A stretch of 64,000 bases of DNA, from the NCBI GenBank assembly GCA_013407085.1, contig JACCGJ010018212.1, positions 75,001 through 139,000 of the forward strand, in the 5' to 3' direction. A program made the translations under genes and the position numbers. The notes beneath the pieces are model-generated. The model made no database searches and had not been told where the DNA came from. It saw nothing but the letters and a program-made list of their open reading frames with translations. This DNA is from Atriophallophorus winterbourni (Eukaryota > Platyhelminthes > Trematoda > Plagiorchiida > Microphallidae). Below, one piece after another: positions 1 through 12,930 of the stretch. Numbering within the stretch: the stretch's first letter is position 1; every line of letters starts with the position of its first letter.

Positions 1-1
1 T

Positions 2-745
2 GTGTCTAACTACAGACCAGTAACGTTGTTGCCAGTGGTCTTCAAAGTTCTCGAACGATTTGTAGCTGAGAAACTTATCAAAAATTGTGAGCAAAATAAG
101 CTACTTTCCATCGCACAGCACAGATTCAGGACAATACAGTCATGACTTACCAATATTCTGATAATTCTCGATAACTGGACTCGAGCCATAGATAATGGAT
201 ACCCTATCCATGTTTGTTACTTGGATATGTCCAAAGCTTTTGACCGTGATAACCACTGTATACTGCTTCAGAAATTGAAGCAGCTTGGAGTGGGTGGCAG
301 AATATTGTCCGGGATACAGGATTAACTGACTGGTAGAGTCATCAGAGTTAGGTTGATGGGACACTATGCAGTCCAGTAAAAGTTAAATGTGGCGTACCTC
401 AATGCTCAGTCTTGAGACCAATACTCTTCCTCGTGAACGCAAACGATATACCTGAAATCCTATGCAGCAACATCATTTTATTTGCGGATGACATCAAAGT
501 CTGAACTGGCGTACGCACAATAGAAGATTGCCAAATTCTATAAAAAGACCTCGAATCACTGCAGAACTGATCCTCGCGGAACTGTCTACTATTCAACATC
601 CAAAAATGTTAAAAGTTAAACGTCGGCGAATCAATCGAATTCACATAATCTCTGGGATATCAGCGAAATTTCAGGGTTACGGAAGAGAAAGACATGTGTG
701 TGTGGAATAGCATTAACTTGAATTCTTCACGGCAGTGTTCTGTGG
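2..745 (+). pseudogene. CR1-like reverse transcriptase relic
   Basis: Translation gives the RT core of a CR1-like non-LTR retrotransposon: NYRPVTLLPV near the left edge, an LDMSKAFDRD segment (positions ~220-250), then after a frameshift a VLRPILFLVNANDIPE block and the catalytic FADD at ~482-493. The fragment ends with a degraded EEKDMCVW motif near 690-710, equivalent to EEKDWGVW in the better copy that follows. At least two in-frame stops and two frameshifts make it non-functional. The 5' part lies outside the window. It runs in the same orientation as the element at 1,415-6,176 but is clearly more diverged from it than that element is from the copy at 22.2 kb. Confidence 0.85.
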
Positions 746-1414
746 TATACAAAAATAATGCCAATGATATTATCTACTTTTATCAAGAAAGGTTGGTGCA
801 ATTAAATGCAAACCTGCTGTGACACAAACGCAATTGTTATGACAACCAATAAGATATAAAATGTTAAACGATTGGAATTACCACTTTACTAGATCGTAGG
901 ACATCCTGTTCGGAAGTTCACATAATACTTTTAACACACACAAACGAAAATGCAAAAACAATGTGGATGATTTTCAAACATTCAAATTGTTTTAACACGA
1001 GTTACTCTGAAACATCATACAATGTTTTGGAACTTAAAATTGTTCTGTGAAACATTAATAATAAAATTTGTCATTGAACTTTGAATAAATCTGTTGATCA
1101 ATACACGAGGATTAGCTGGGCGAAAATTAATTCGAATGAAAATAATCTACGACAATGAACGAGAATTTTTCTCAGCAATAAATAATTCGTTATATTCAGA
1201 GTTATGCTTGTTTCATTGACTTTGTTCAACATTGTGCATACCCGAGCCCGGGTCAACTGTATGCCGACTAAAACCGAATAAATGTACATAATGTTATCAT
1301 GAATAATTTTCTATACTGGAGAACCAATTTTATTTATATCGTGTAAATTACTGCATTACCTAAATATGAAACAATACCGTGATCCCAAAACAATAAACAA
1401 TATAAACTTTATCG
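746..1414. other. No recognised feature
   Basis: AT-rich spacer between two CR1-like copies. No coding exon, RNA gene or recognisable repeat was seen; short open frames here show no motif. Confidence 0.5.
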
Positions 1415-1873
1415 TGACGTGCGGTTGGATTAATTTTGACCTCCGATATTTTTGGATATAACTTTCTTCGTTTTCATCCGATCGGTTTGATTTTTGGATA
1501 TCTATCTGAAAGCTTGCTACGTCGGATCTATTCATACAAGAATCATCCATCTGCGACGTGTCGTTCTTTGTGTACGTCAACCTTGGATTTTTCTACAGTT
1601 TGTTCGTTTATTGGAATCGCTTTTGTGTTTCTGCTGTTCGATTACCCCATTGGTGTTTATCACTGTCGGGAACTACTCGGAGAAATACACAACGTGATAT
1701 CAAATTCACGCCAAAAATCTCAAAGGGAATCTGGCAAATTAGCAGCTAAATCGAGTGACGAAATTTTCCGACAACCCGTCATTTTCCGTCAACTCCGCCC
1801 AATACCACACAAACCAACCGCAGCCGTATCGATTTTTGTGCTCTGATTTGTACTTTTGGTTGACCTCGTTAAC

Positions 1874-3227
1874 ATGAAACAATCTGATGTTCGCGAAACG
1901 TGCGTCGTCTGCATGAAAGTCGTCAGTGGTAAGGTCAAATCTGTCACGTGTCAAAACTGTTCCCACAAATGCCACGCAAAATGCGACAAATCATTGACCT
2001 CGGATGCGCTATCGATCCTGATGGATGAAAACATGCCTGGTGTATGCTACGTGTGCAAAAGTTGTCGAGCTAAACCAAACGCAGATTTAACTGCTCGAAC
2101 AAGTGTTGCGCAAAGCAACCTGGATGATCGGATGCTGAGCTTAGAGCTTATCATACAAACGTTGAAGACATCGGTAGAGACGCAAAATTCTCAGTTTGCC
2201 AATATGTTTTTCAAAAAATCGGAAACCACTGACGGTAATACCAGTCAGATAAACGTTAAATCTTCTTAGGTTCAAAACCAAAAGTCCGCGTGCAAAACAC
2301 TCCCAAAGTGGACACTATAGGTATTCGATCTAAGGTAGTTGAAACGTCCAGCAACCAGCGAAAGCGCCAAACACAGAGTGTACATTCAGTCCATGGACTA
2401 AGTGTGATTTGCACCAACGTAAAGGAAACGAGTGCCACCTTACTAGGGGACAGGCTAAAGCACGATAAAGAAGAATGGAAAAGGTTGTGCAACAACATGG
2501 ACTTGGAGCCAGTTGAACCACTATCATTGATACGACTAAGTCGTAAACCTACTTCTTCAAATCTGGACCAGCCAAGATTGCTTAGAATCACGGTTCACTC
2601 TGAAAGGGATCTTGAAACATCTTACTATCCGCTTTTCTCCTGCGTAAGGAGCGTTCAGAGACCACTGCAAGGATCTTTGCTGATGTGCCCTGGTGGGAAA
2701 GGGCCCGAAAGGACCAGCAACAAAACCAAACGAAACAGAGGGATGATCGAAGTATAATCCTTTTGGGAGTTCCAGAAGCTGATGAAGCAACTGATAAAGC
2801 GGTGCAGCGCAAACACGATCAGTTACAATGGAGATTCCTCAGTGATATACTTGGTTTGCATGATGTAGCTGTGACGGACACGTTCCGCATCCCCAAATCT
2901 ACGAATTATAAGGGCATCGGTCCTAAGCCCCTTAAAATAACGTTCTTGCGTAATGATATGTTGAACACGGTCAAAACTCGTTGGGAAAATGGCCGCAGAA
3001 TAATCCCGCGAGAAATTAGACTAGGTGCATCGAAACACCATATTGGAAAGATAGATGCACCACTAAGTTCAATAGAAACACTACCAAGTCAATCAGTTGT
3101 TGACGTGTCAGAAACAATTTCAGCCGATACGATAGATCACTGTGTTCCAACAGTACAACCCCAAAACGATCAAGCATCCCTGCAAGCAAAAAACCTTCAG
3201 TTGCCGACTCTGGAGGAGTCGGCCTAA
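1874..3227 (+). pseudogene. CR1 ORF1, zinc-finger nucleic-acid binding protein (frameshifted)
   Basis: The first frame (from the ATG at 1,874 to a stop at 2,267) encodes about 132 residues with CVVC, CQNCSHKCHAKC and CYVCKSC. This C2-HxxC-C2 layout is the PHD/esterase-type finger found in ORF1 of many CR1-like elements, where it is thought to bind RNA. The reading then continues in a second frame (about 2,290-2,757) and a third (about 2,685-3,227). The last part includes IILLGVPEAD and VTDTFRIPKS, typical of CR1 ORF1 C-terminal regions. At least two frameshifts therefore separate the finger from the C-terminal part. ORF2 starts about 60 bases downstream. Confidence 0.75.
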
Positions 3228-3289
3228 CATATATTCTGCACTCCACTAGCCTTCTTCCCCACACCCCATCCTTGTTGAGAAAAACAACT

Positions 3290-6066
3290 ATGAAATGCAT
3301 CTACACCAACGCACAATGTCTCGGAAACAAAATTGGTGAACTGCGTGCAGTTTTTTTGAGATGTTCACCAGACATCATCGCCGTAACGGAAACGTGACTG
3401 CAGACTCAGCAAATAAATAGTGAACTTGAATTACCAGGAATGTCACTTATTCGTCATGACCGTGAAACCAGAGGAGGAGTAGCTTTGTATTATAGCCAAA
3501 ACCTTCTGTGCCGTGAGATTACGGATCCAGACATCGTGTTACTGGATACACTCTGGTGCTCAATCCGACTAGCTAACGGCGAAGACTGTGTTTTGGGAGT
3601 AGTATATCGCCCACCGTCTGCACAGGAAACTTACAATCTGGCCCTACTGGATAAAATTCGCATGGTTACTTCCAGATACACTTGTGGATTTTTGATTATG
3701 GGTGACTTCAATTTACCGAATCTGCAGAGCAGCACCATTTACCCAGAACACTCCCTCGAGCGCGCATTCAGTGAGTTGTTTGACGATATTCCTCTTTATA
3801 ACCACATTACATGTAATACCCGATACCGCGGAAACGATTTACCCTCACTCTTAGATCTCGTTCTGACAAGCAATGAACATGACATTGATAACGTTGCTTA
3901 CGAAAGTCCACTGGGACTAAGTGATCACGTCGTCATCCAGTTTGACTATCTGTTTGAAGCTGTAAGAACAAATGATGCCCGTAAAAGAGTTAGGCGGATC
4001 AACACTATGGCGTTGAGTGATGCTCTGAAAAACACGTTTAACTGCCAACCGGAAACCAGCAACTTACATGACTTTTGGATATGGCTAATATCTAATCTCG
4101 AAAGTTCAATCGAAGTGAGCTCCGAATTTGTCCTTAGGAACTCAAGAAAAAACTTTGAATTTAAATTAAGAAGCCGAACTCGTAAGTGGTTAACGGTACG
4201 AAACATTGCTTGGCGACACCATCGGCAAAACCCATCATCCGAGACCTGGGAAACATTCCGTTTACTGCGGAACAAAGTAAACAAATTTGTCATCCAAGAC
4301 AAGTTGTGCTTCCAAGAAGTGATATCAAGCATGATGGAGCGAAACCCCAAAATACTATATCGTATGGTTAACGATCAAGCTAAGGTGAAACCTGGAGTAG
4401 CGTCCGTGAACACATCAGCTGGACCAACAACAACTGCAGCAGAATCTGCTGATGCTTTAGCCACGTTTTATTCATCGGTATTCAACCCGATACAACATGC
4501 AATAAACAGCCCAAATCCAACACTTTCAAACACGGTCGCCCTAAGTGAAATAAGTGTCACTGAGAAACGTGTCCTCCAAGGTTTATTTAATCTTAAAACC
4601 GGAAAGTCTCCTGGGGCCGACGGAATAACACCGAAAATATTGAAGCAATTTGCGAGTTTGGTATACAAACCACTCACTTATCTGTTCGAGCAAACACTGG
4701 CAAGTGGAGTGATTCCTACAGATTGGAAACGAGGAATAATTTCTCCAATTTACAAAGGTGGAAATCGCTCCGATGTTTCCAATTACCGACCCGTTACTCT
4801 GTTACCAGTGATTTCAAAATTACTTGAGCGACTCGTTGTTGACGATCTAATGAAACACTTCGAGAATAATCAGTTGCTTTCGAGGAACCAGCATGGATTC
4901 AGACGAAATTATTCCTGTTTGTCTAATTTACTGGTAACGCTAGATGATTGGACAAATCGGTAGATAAAGGACAAGCAATACACGCGTGCTACTTGGATAT
5001 TTCAAAAGCATTCGATCGTGTTGACCATTCCCTACTACTGCAGAAGCTTGAAAGGCTTGGTATCACTGGAAAGTTGCTGAATTGGCTAAATGACTACCTA
5101 ACAAATCGCACTAACCAGGTACGTGTTGATGGTGCATTATCCAAACCAATTGCAGCAACTAGCGGAGTTCCCCAAGGCTCAGTCCTTGGTTCCGATCCTC
5201 TTTCTGGTTTATGTCAATGAAATACCGGAAATTGTTCGATGTAACATTTCGTTATTTGCGGATGACATAAAGATTTGGCGCAGCATTCGTAGTCCAGAAG
5301 ACTGTCTGCAATTACAAAAGGATCTTGATACGCTTCACAGCTGGTCGTTAGAGAACAAACTGCCGTTTAACTTCAACAAATGCAGGATCATGAATGTGGG
5401 GAATCGAGTAGAGTTCACATATCACATAGGTTCGCATGCCCTTGAAAATTGCAGTGAAGAAAAAGATTGGGGTGTCTGGATATGCTCCAGTTTAAAAACA
5501 TCACTTCAAACTAACAGTGCCTTTAAAAAAGCAACACGTGTTCTAAATCTACTCAAACGTGTATTTGGGAAATTTTCGCCCAAGATATTCCCAATGATCA
5601 TGAATACATACTTGAGACCAGTCATGGAATACGGTCAGTCATGTGGCTCAAGAGGGATGTGGAACTTATGCAGCGAATCTATCACCGCTCAACGAAACTA
5701 GTTCTCAGCATCCGAAACAAACCATATAAAGAAAGGATAGCTCAACTGAATCTGTTTGATTTTCCCTATCGACGAATCAGAGGAGACCTTATCTTACTTT
5801 ACAAAACATTCCATACCCCGAACCATCCCTTACAGGATTTATTCACGCGAAGGGATACGAGGAATTATCGGACCCATGAATATGTGCTGGTCGTACCCCA
5901 TTCCCGCCTGAACTGTAGAAGGTATTTTTACTCTGTCCGTGTCTGTTTTACTTGGAACAGTTTACCTTCAACCGTTGCTCACGCCACTAACTTGCATGAC
6001 TTTAAAACGAAATTAGACGAATTTTTATTGCATTATTCGTTTCCAGAACACTTACATACTGTTTAA
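3290..6066 (+). pseudogene. CR1 ORF2, APE endonuclease plus reverse transcriptase (four lesions)
   Basis: The start ATG at 3,290 opens MKCIYTNAQC, the endonuclease N-terminus. A TGA at 3,395 replaces the usual Trp of ETWL. The endonuclease continues with GVVYRPPSA, IMGDFNLPN and SLLDLVLTSN. The RT has KTGKSPGADGITPK, NYRPVTLLPV, QHGFRRNYSC, YLDISKAFDRVD, SGVPQGSVLG and catalytic FADDIK. The C-terminal YKERIAQLN/RRIRGDLILLYK block is conserved. Comparison with the 22.2-kb copy shows a one-base deletion near 4,957, a one-base insertion near 5,189 and a small deletion near 5,635. Repairing each single lesion is unnecessary to recognise the protein, because all domains are present in order. Confidence 0.9.
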
Positions 6067-6176
6067 TCTATGTTCTTATATTGTTTATACACTTAAATTT
6101 CAATTTTTACCATCCTATGGTTGTTGTTAAGCTTGTTGCTTTTTAGACCATTAAAAACCTTGAATCCTTGAATTCA

Positions 6177-6820
6177 GATTACGATTTGAAGTTAGAACTG
6201 TTGAATATCTAAAATATATACGTAATGACATTTGACTACTCAATACCTATTAGTAATAGATTTTTTTTAAATGCGATAAGCTAGATAAACGCCCAATATT
6301 CACTCACTCTGTTGACGAATTTTAATTACTTCAATTTTACCAATATATTTTCACAAAGGCGAAAATTTTTCACGAGTATCCCAATCATCTGACGCGAGTT
6401 TCATCTATTATAATTATTTGATATTTATACGAGTGATTTTTCTGTTGGGTTGTACCATAAAACTTTATTCTTGTATTATTGACAACCAGAATACGGCTGT
6501 TATTAGTCACGTTCCCAATATGGAATTATTTCAGACTGCAACTTTTAAAACTTAAATAGACTTTCATATATAGATTGAATATGGCTTTAAATAAAGCCGG
6601 ATAATAAATGTCCAATACTACTTCGTGCAGAAAATTCAGAAACATAGCATTACTGCTAAACACGGCGTTAAGAATCTATACAGAAACCAGGGATAAAGAC
6701 GGATAAGATGCATTGGCGTGTCATCTTCTCCTAACACAATAGAAAATATTCCGTTGTGGATGTTTCTCGGTATATATAATTATAAACGTAAGAATATTAT
6801 CGCATCGTATCCTACTTTAG
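6177..6820. other. No recognised feature
   Basis: AT-rich sequence directly downstream of the CR1 3' end. I saw no gene, RNA or clear repeat. A weak minus-strand donor-like site near 6,308 has no convincing exon attached. Confidence 0.5.
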
Positions 6821-6991
6821 GTGAAGACAAAATAAACCAATACGTTTCGAAATATCAATCTACTACGCATTGATGAGGCATATCACGAACTCGTTCAATG
6901 TGTAATCAATTTCATCGAAATGGGAAATAACTATATCTCGGTCGACGTGCCAGACCTTCAGCGCATTCTCCAGATTTCAGTTCCAAATTGA
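6821..6991 (+). pseudogene. Exon-like coding segment of unknown gene, one frame change
   Basis: A good acceptor (CCTACTTTAG) precedes position 6,821. Two consecutive open segments follow in different frames: GEDKINQYVSKYQSTT, then RIDEAYHELVQCVINFIEMG and on to DVPDLQRILQISVPN and a stop at 6,989-6,991. Codon use and residue mix look like real protein, unlike the surrounding AT-rich DNA. The frame change near 6,865 means either a relic or a missed splice. I do not recognise the family. It lies on the opposite strand to the exon at 7,301-7,391. Confidence 0.4.
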
Positions 6992-7300
6992 TATTTTCAA
7001 GCGTGAGATATCGCAAGGGTGAAGCATCGTCGCTGTCTATTTATTTAAGTCATAACATTTGCAGCCACAAATGTGACATTTCTTTCCAAATAGCTTTTCA
7101 GTTTAACACGTTTAATTTGCAGAAGAACTGATTCTCGTCCAGTTTTTTATATCATCAGTGAACAGATTTGTAGCGGATAAGCAGAGCGTTACGTAAATAA
7201 CAATTTTTCTGTGTTGTGAATTATTCTAAGTGTGTAAAATTATGTATAAATATATATTTATGTAAGATAAGGAAACACTCAGTATCAACAACAGACTTAC

Positions 7301-7391
7301 GTAATCCTTGTGTGGTCCACTCGGATTATTGCTAACAATATATTTGACCGTTGTTATTACTTCACCGGTATAATTGCTCATCGTAGATGAG
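7301..7391 (-). CDS. Internal exon of unidentified minus-strand gene
   Basis: Read on the minus strand, a long pyrimidine tract ending CTGCTTAG precedes a 91-nt open segment that ends at a consensus donor (GATTAC|GTAAGTCTG). The exon starts with one base of a split codon, then encodes SSTMSNYTGEVITTVKYIVS followed by NNPSGPHKDY, and ends in phase 0. Both splice signals are strong and the frame is open throughout. Neighbouring exons were not located and the family is not recognised. Confidence 0.55.
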
Positions 7392-8530
7392 CTAAGCAGT
7401 GAATAACCGGAATGAGAAAAAATATACTGGGTCAGTAATCTAAAAACACGTAAATAGTGGTTCGACACCACCTAAGTTATCAGATGGTAACGCTGTAGGA
7501 AGCGCAAGTGTGTGTTCACTTGATTTAAAAAAAAGACGCACGTCATCATGATGGAAAATGTTTATGGAAATAAAATTACTTCAAGAATTATTAAGGAATT
7601 ATTTCAAAGGGAAATAATTCCTACAGAACCATTTTAATGTTATGAGTGGAGTAAATCGTTTATCTATAGGAGAAAAATCAGACCCAGCAAAGATCCTTGT
7701 GAGACTTTACTTTAGCTTTTAATTCTTATTTTTAGCACTCCATTTACTCTTATTATTGAATGGCGATCTGATAAGTTGTCCCATAACCGCGGACGGAGTG
7801 AATCACTGATCCTCAGATGCAGATTGTTTTGCAGGAGCAAATTTTAATCGACTATCTTAAAAGCATGTGAAATGTCAAATTATTGAAGATGAACGTCGTT
7901 AACTCTATCATACTCATTCGTATAGTTGTCACATGCTGAGGAAAGATTCGTTAAACCTGTGAGATGTGACCTAAATATTTTGCTGTGATTTGCAAAGCTA
8001 ATAACGAGTTATATATTTCATTGATCCCTTGTAAATGCCGAAAAATGTTTTTTTAGTTTTAAAAATTCAAATTCAGAAAAATTTGAAAACATGTAACCTT
8101 TGATTGAACAAAATACTGATAAATGTTTAGCTTAATAATCGACCTATTTCCGGGGTTTCGTTAACATTGCGATGGAATTCCTTCGAATTATTCCAAATAT
8201 ACTACTTTTGATTTTGTTGTTAACACTGTCAATACTTCACGTTAAAAATAATCGACAACTATACTCGCCCGAAGCAATTACATATTGCAAGTAACACAAC
8301 AAGTAATAAATTGTAAGGGTTATCCGCACATAGATTTCATTTAATAAACTACTCTCAAACAAATATTTTGACTGAATGCCATGCAAAGCATCACTTAGAA
8401 TATTAACATAATCCCAAAGGTGTTCGAAAAATCAAAAACTTTTAGATTCGTGCATCATTCGAATAAACAACGTGAACAGGTTAATAAATAAATGTATACA
8501 TTTGTGACTACACATCCGTGCCAAACCCAT
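7392..8530. other. No recognised feature
   Basis: AT-rich spacer with only short AT-driven open frames. No repeat shared with other parts of the window was noticed. Confidence 0.45.
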
Positions 8531-10815
8531 GGAACTATTCCTTCCTTTGGTCGAAGTCGACCATGGATGTACATGAACATTGCATGTATCTTCATGTTCC
8601 ACATATTTTCTAATGAATAAAAGTATCAATTCTGGAGAAACAATCTCTTTCACAGCGCCTGCCTCGATGAACTATAATCGGGTATTTTCAGGCCCGCGGC
8701 ACGATATGTGTACAGCAGTCAAGAGCTGTATCTGCTCCTCTTTAGTTTGCAGACGACGCGTTACACAATGCGCCTAAATTAAGCGGTATAGTTCTTCCGA
8801 AAGATTGCATATCACGTTTGCAAACGACTTTGTACCCCAACTTAGGTCTGCCCAAAGGTCGAATTGCTGATTTCCGCACAGCAAAGATTCTATCTTTCGG
8901 AATACGACCATTTTCTATTATGCGGACGTAGCCAATCCACCGCAGGTGTCACTGTAGTAGTAGGGTGAACAATCTCCGTACACCAACGTATAAAGCATTT
9001 CAGAATTAGTAGATTCGTCCATCCACGATATGCTCAAGATAAGACGGATGCTTCGTAGATGTAAAGCATTCAGCTTGTGTACGTGTCTTCCATGGATGGA
9101 CCATGTTCCACTGCCGTACAATAGAGCATTTATTACGGCTGCGATGTATACCATCATCTTTGACTTTCAGTTTATTTATCGGTTACCCCAAACCCAAGAA
9201 TTCAATCGGGATAAAATAACAACTATCCTGCTAATCCGTTTATAAATCTTCGTATCTAGCTAGAGGTTATCAGCAATGGTTTAGACAGGTATGTGAAATG
9301 ATGTACTGGTTCAAGCTGGCAGTTTCCAATGGTGATGATTGTAAGCGATACAATCCCTTGATTAAGGACTTTGTTCTTGCTCATGCTGATTATTAGCCTA
9401 ATTCATTTGATTCTGACGAAACATAGTCCAATATAAACTAAAGGTGTGCTTGGGATTAAGCAATAATGTCTGTATCATCGGCAAACAGTATGTACTTGAA
9501 TTGCACATCCAGCACCTTGGTTTGTGCTCCTAACATGTTCAGGTCGAAAAATTGCCATCTCTTCGTGTGCGTAGGTGAATGTATTATGTTGTCATCCTAA
9601 AGCGTGCTTCAGATGTAGAGCAAAGAAATTGCCGAAAAGCGTGAAAACAAGAAAACACCACTGTTTAACGTCAAGGCAAATTCAAAAAAGCTTATAAACG
9701 CAAAGCGTTAAAATGGATTTCAACGTTCATGCCAGAACTGAACGGAGTAACAATTTTGAGCATTCTTGGGGCAGCCTATATGATCAAGCATTTTGAAAAG
9801 ACCCTCCCTGTTGTCGTAATTTAAGGCTTTCATGAAATCAATAAGAACAGTTTATAATGGTATAAGCTGTCCCAGACACTTTTCATAAAATCGTGAAGCT
9901 AGATTAGTTTCGCACATGCTAGTGACACATATCTATGTGTAAGCAGACAATTTCAACAGGTTAACTCTCGTCCTTGGGAAAATTCAGCTTTGCACAAACC
10001 AGCGCATGGCCAGTGTTGCAGTCTGCGCTTTTATATGATCTGGTGAGGAGTAGACTCTCTACTTTAGTTAGCCTAACAAAAATAGGATCAAGCTGATGCT
10101 TCGAGCGAGAAAGATTTTAAGAAAAGTTATGCTGTGGCTATGTATGAAAGAATCTGGTAGTTACACAAAAATTAATTTTGTGCACAGTTCTTAAATGCGA
10201 TGTACATTTTCATTGGTTTCAATTAATCCGAGCCTTCCGAGTTTTTCCACGACTCGTAACCTTCACCAACTCTGCCATTTATATCAACCAATACCACTAC
10301 ACATTTTAGTGGCATCATTTTGAAGACTGTTTTTACAGGTGCTGAAAAATTACATACGTTTGTCTGTTGATTTCTAATCCCTATGCACCAAATGAATATA
10401 CCAGACTGTGGCGAGACGGGAGCTTATTAACTGGGGGCTGTTTATCTTGAGCCAGGTGGTATCCGTTCATTGACACCTAAATATCCCTTACTATCGAAAG
10501 CATCGTCAGGCGCTGAGCTTTATGTAAGTTGAATCAGTGCTCTCAACCTGGTATATGCGTGTTCCTGTGTTATTTTTCATAAAAGCGCAATGGAATGTCT
10601 TTTTCATTGGAGCGTTGAGATGTACACCAGTACTCCGTCTGCGGAATTTTCCACCAGGTTGACTACTGAATCCTTTTCCATGATTTGATATAGCCACTAG
10701 ATAGTAGAGGTTAGAGATAAAGGTTTTCCTGCCCCTGGACAGCTCTTATGGAATTACGACCTCCATCTTCCCGAAGCAAGTTGGTATTCAGGCGTTTCAT
10801 TGCTGGTTGCATTTA
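8531..10815 (-). mobile_element. RTE-like non-LTR retrotransposon, internally deleted relic
   Basis: The minus strand carries the RTE 3' terminus (ggtcgaagtcgaccatgg at 8,536-8,560), the C-terminal domain (MLYTLVYGD, HVHKLNALHLRSIRLILSIS) and part of the RT. Near 9,890 it jumps directly from RT sequence to the distal endonuclease/linker (compare 14,995 with 15,960 in the complete copy), so about 950 bp is missing. It then continues through the endonuclease start and the 5' leader to about 10,815, where similarity fades. Numerous stops and indels show it is old. It lies in the same orientation as the complete copy at 13,635-17,662. Confidence 0.85.
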
Positions 10816-11059
10816 TTCGGAAGAAATCTATTTAAGAAATATGTGCGATGTCTTCTATTTAATAAACAATGAGTGAATTCAATGAACTAACAATGATTAT
10901 TATCCTACCTTCATTCTCTCTATATATATATGCAGAAAATTAGTATCAATCACTTTATTTTATTTATATATTCTTTATGATTCCACTGTCCTAACGAAAA
11001 TCAACAAACCAATGCATTAAGAATGAGATAGAGTATTCCGGTAATAATATAGAACGAAC
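10816..11059. other. No recognised feature
   Basis: AT-rich spacer between an RTE relic and an old CR1-like relic. It includes a short TATATA run near 10,921. Confidence 0.4.
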
Positions 11060-12930
11060 ACCAGTTCCAGTGTAAGGATCATTGCAGAAATCAACCACTA
11101 AATTTTGTTGCGAATTAAAAGATTTTTTCAAAGAGAGTAATATCTTTTCACAGCCAAAAGGCCCAGACCTTTACTGCATACTCCAACGTAAACCAGATAT
11201 TTTTTCGAAGAGAGCAATATATTTTCGTATCCATTGAACCAAGAACTCCATCACCTACCCCATGGTAAGACGACGGTAGACATTCTTCAACCTTGTTAAC
11301 GTTGCAAGATAGAATGTTTGTAAATATTCTTGAAAAGCAACCTCAAAATCTGCTGGCATATAGATATATTTCCGGGACGTAAACCACCCTCTTGTCTTTT
11401 CCACTACTAAATACTCCAACGTTTTTTTCCAACGAGCTTAATGCCAACAATTCAGTTCATAACTGATATGCCAAGGGAAATTCTCGCCAAATTGGAACAT
11501 TTTGTCTTGCCGCGTTTTGAATTTCATATCATGCAGAGCCATCTAATCTGATACGTTGGTTATATCCATTTGCAGTTTCTCCTAGTCTGGTGCAGAAGTG
11601 ATTCACATCCAACACTTTGTTACAACTCGCGGTCATAACCATTTTTAATGACAAGAGTGGGCTGAATCCTTCATGTACAGAAAATAAAACCGGACCTATT
11701 ACAAAAACGTGTTGCACTCTGCTGATGTTTTTAATGTCATTTATCAGCACACTCCAAATCTTGCTTGAGAAATTGACAAATTATCGTACAACCATGCGAG
11801 ATGTAAATCACAAATTCCGACGCGCATGATATTTTGTGAAAGGGCCCTGGCAAACTCTTAAATATGTCCTGCAATCAAGAATGAATGCGGCTTCATCTAC
11901 GTCAATCTTTTCACAACCTTCTAGCATAGACAGAAGCGATGGGATCGCAATACGTGATGTGTTGTCGAAAAATAAAATACGAATTTTCAAGTTCAAGGAT
12001 ATTCCTTTTGAGACTATAAACTTCATGACCTTCTCAATAGCCTGCATTAGATTAACGTGACGATGATTTGCAACATCAGATCGGCAGTCACTTTGAAGAT
12101 GTGTGTAATCACGCCTGATTTCCAATCCTTTGCTACAACTCCATGAATCAACGTAGTTTAACATTCTTGAAAGCGGTTGAAAAAGCTGATGCCATCTGCA
12201 GCTGGAGATTTTCTTGTATTCAGTTTGACCAATTGATTGATGACAATCTCTCCTTTAATCAGTTGCTCTTCCTTACGTTCCGATTTCTAACTTGTCTGAA
12301 TCTTCATAACGTTCCACTGAAACTATTTGCGCGATGATATTTATGTAGGAAATTGCGAGAGAATCTTTGGTTTCAGGAGCGGCCTCAAAGAGTTATTTAG
12401 CAATAAAGTTTGTGAATCTATCTCTTTTGACTTTCACTTTCGCGTTTGTGATTGTGAATATTAATATAGGTTTCGTTCCTTCTTTGACATCGGCATCAAT
12501 TTGTGCCATTCAGTATCCTCTCGAATTAGTAAAATCATTTTTGTGTGTGTCATACAAAAATGTTTCCAATAACTAGGAATATTGCTAACTTTATGCATCA
12601 TGAACGCAAATCCCTTCAACTTTTTCCGTTTTTGTTGTTCTGCGAACAACATTAACATTATGACAGAGAAAACTGCAAAATTCATACAATCCACACACGA
12701 TAGCTAAATGTTTTCCATCCACGAACCATTAATCCCATCAAGCATAAATCGCGGATGGATGGAGTAACAAATGCATCATAGCATTCTGAGGCTAGTTTGC
12801 AGTTTATGTTCATTCGGCTAAACCGAGATCGTCCAACTTGCTGCATCAAGTGTTTAGAACGAGAATCGTCAAGTGATCTGTTTTCAGAAATTGTTAAGTA
12901 GAATAAACATATTTTTAACGAGGCAATCGT
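11060..12930 (-). pseudogene. Ancient CR1-like RT relic, S-unit copy 1
   Basis: Three-frame reading of the minus strand recovers RT landmarks in order. There is a linker with HKLMPMSKKERN; ANHRHVNLMQAIEKVMKF, equivalent to NYRPVNLMQAIGKVME; and SIASVYARRL-type remnants of HGFR..RSC, followed by DEAAFI. Next come QDLECADK, equivalent to the primer-grip side of the RT; a VYVPEIYLYA segment; and EYAVKVWAFW, equivalent to EYAVQVWAPW, near 11,180. Stops and frameshifts occur every 20-40 codons. It is a different, older family from the element at 1,415-6,176. Diverged copies lie at 18,262-18,900 and 32,350-33,900. Confidence 0.65.

Larger units (their letters stand above)
1415..6176 (+). mobile_element. 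Near-full-length CR1-like non-LTR retrotransposon
   Basis: The copy has a ~450-bp GC-richer leader, ORF1 with a PHD/RING-like cysteine-histidine cluster, ORF2 with APE-type endonuclease plus RT, and a short 3' UTR. It ends in an 8-mer repeat (CCTTGAAT twice, ~6,158-6,174) instead of poly(A), the usual 3' terminus of CR1-clade elements. The 3' two-thirds is closely matched by the truncated copy at 22,239-23,756, which fixes the 3' end and shows which bases are lesions. The 5' boundary is an estimate from the composition change and the upstream limit of ORF1-like context. The copy is broken by several point lesions described under its ORFs. Confidence 0.85.

Noticed and set aside
1436..1846. 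136-codon open frame upstream of CR1 ORF1
   Set aside because: No motif was seen. It lies in the GC-richer leader of the element, overlaps two other open frames, and is most likely untranslated leader.
3395..3397. TGA read as Trp (recoding) in CR1 ORF2
   Set aside because: Other frameshifts in the same copy show it is simply dead, and nuclear flatworm genes use the standard code. A W-to-stop mutation is sufficient.
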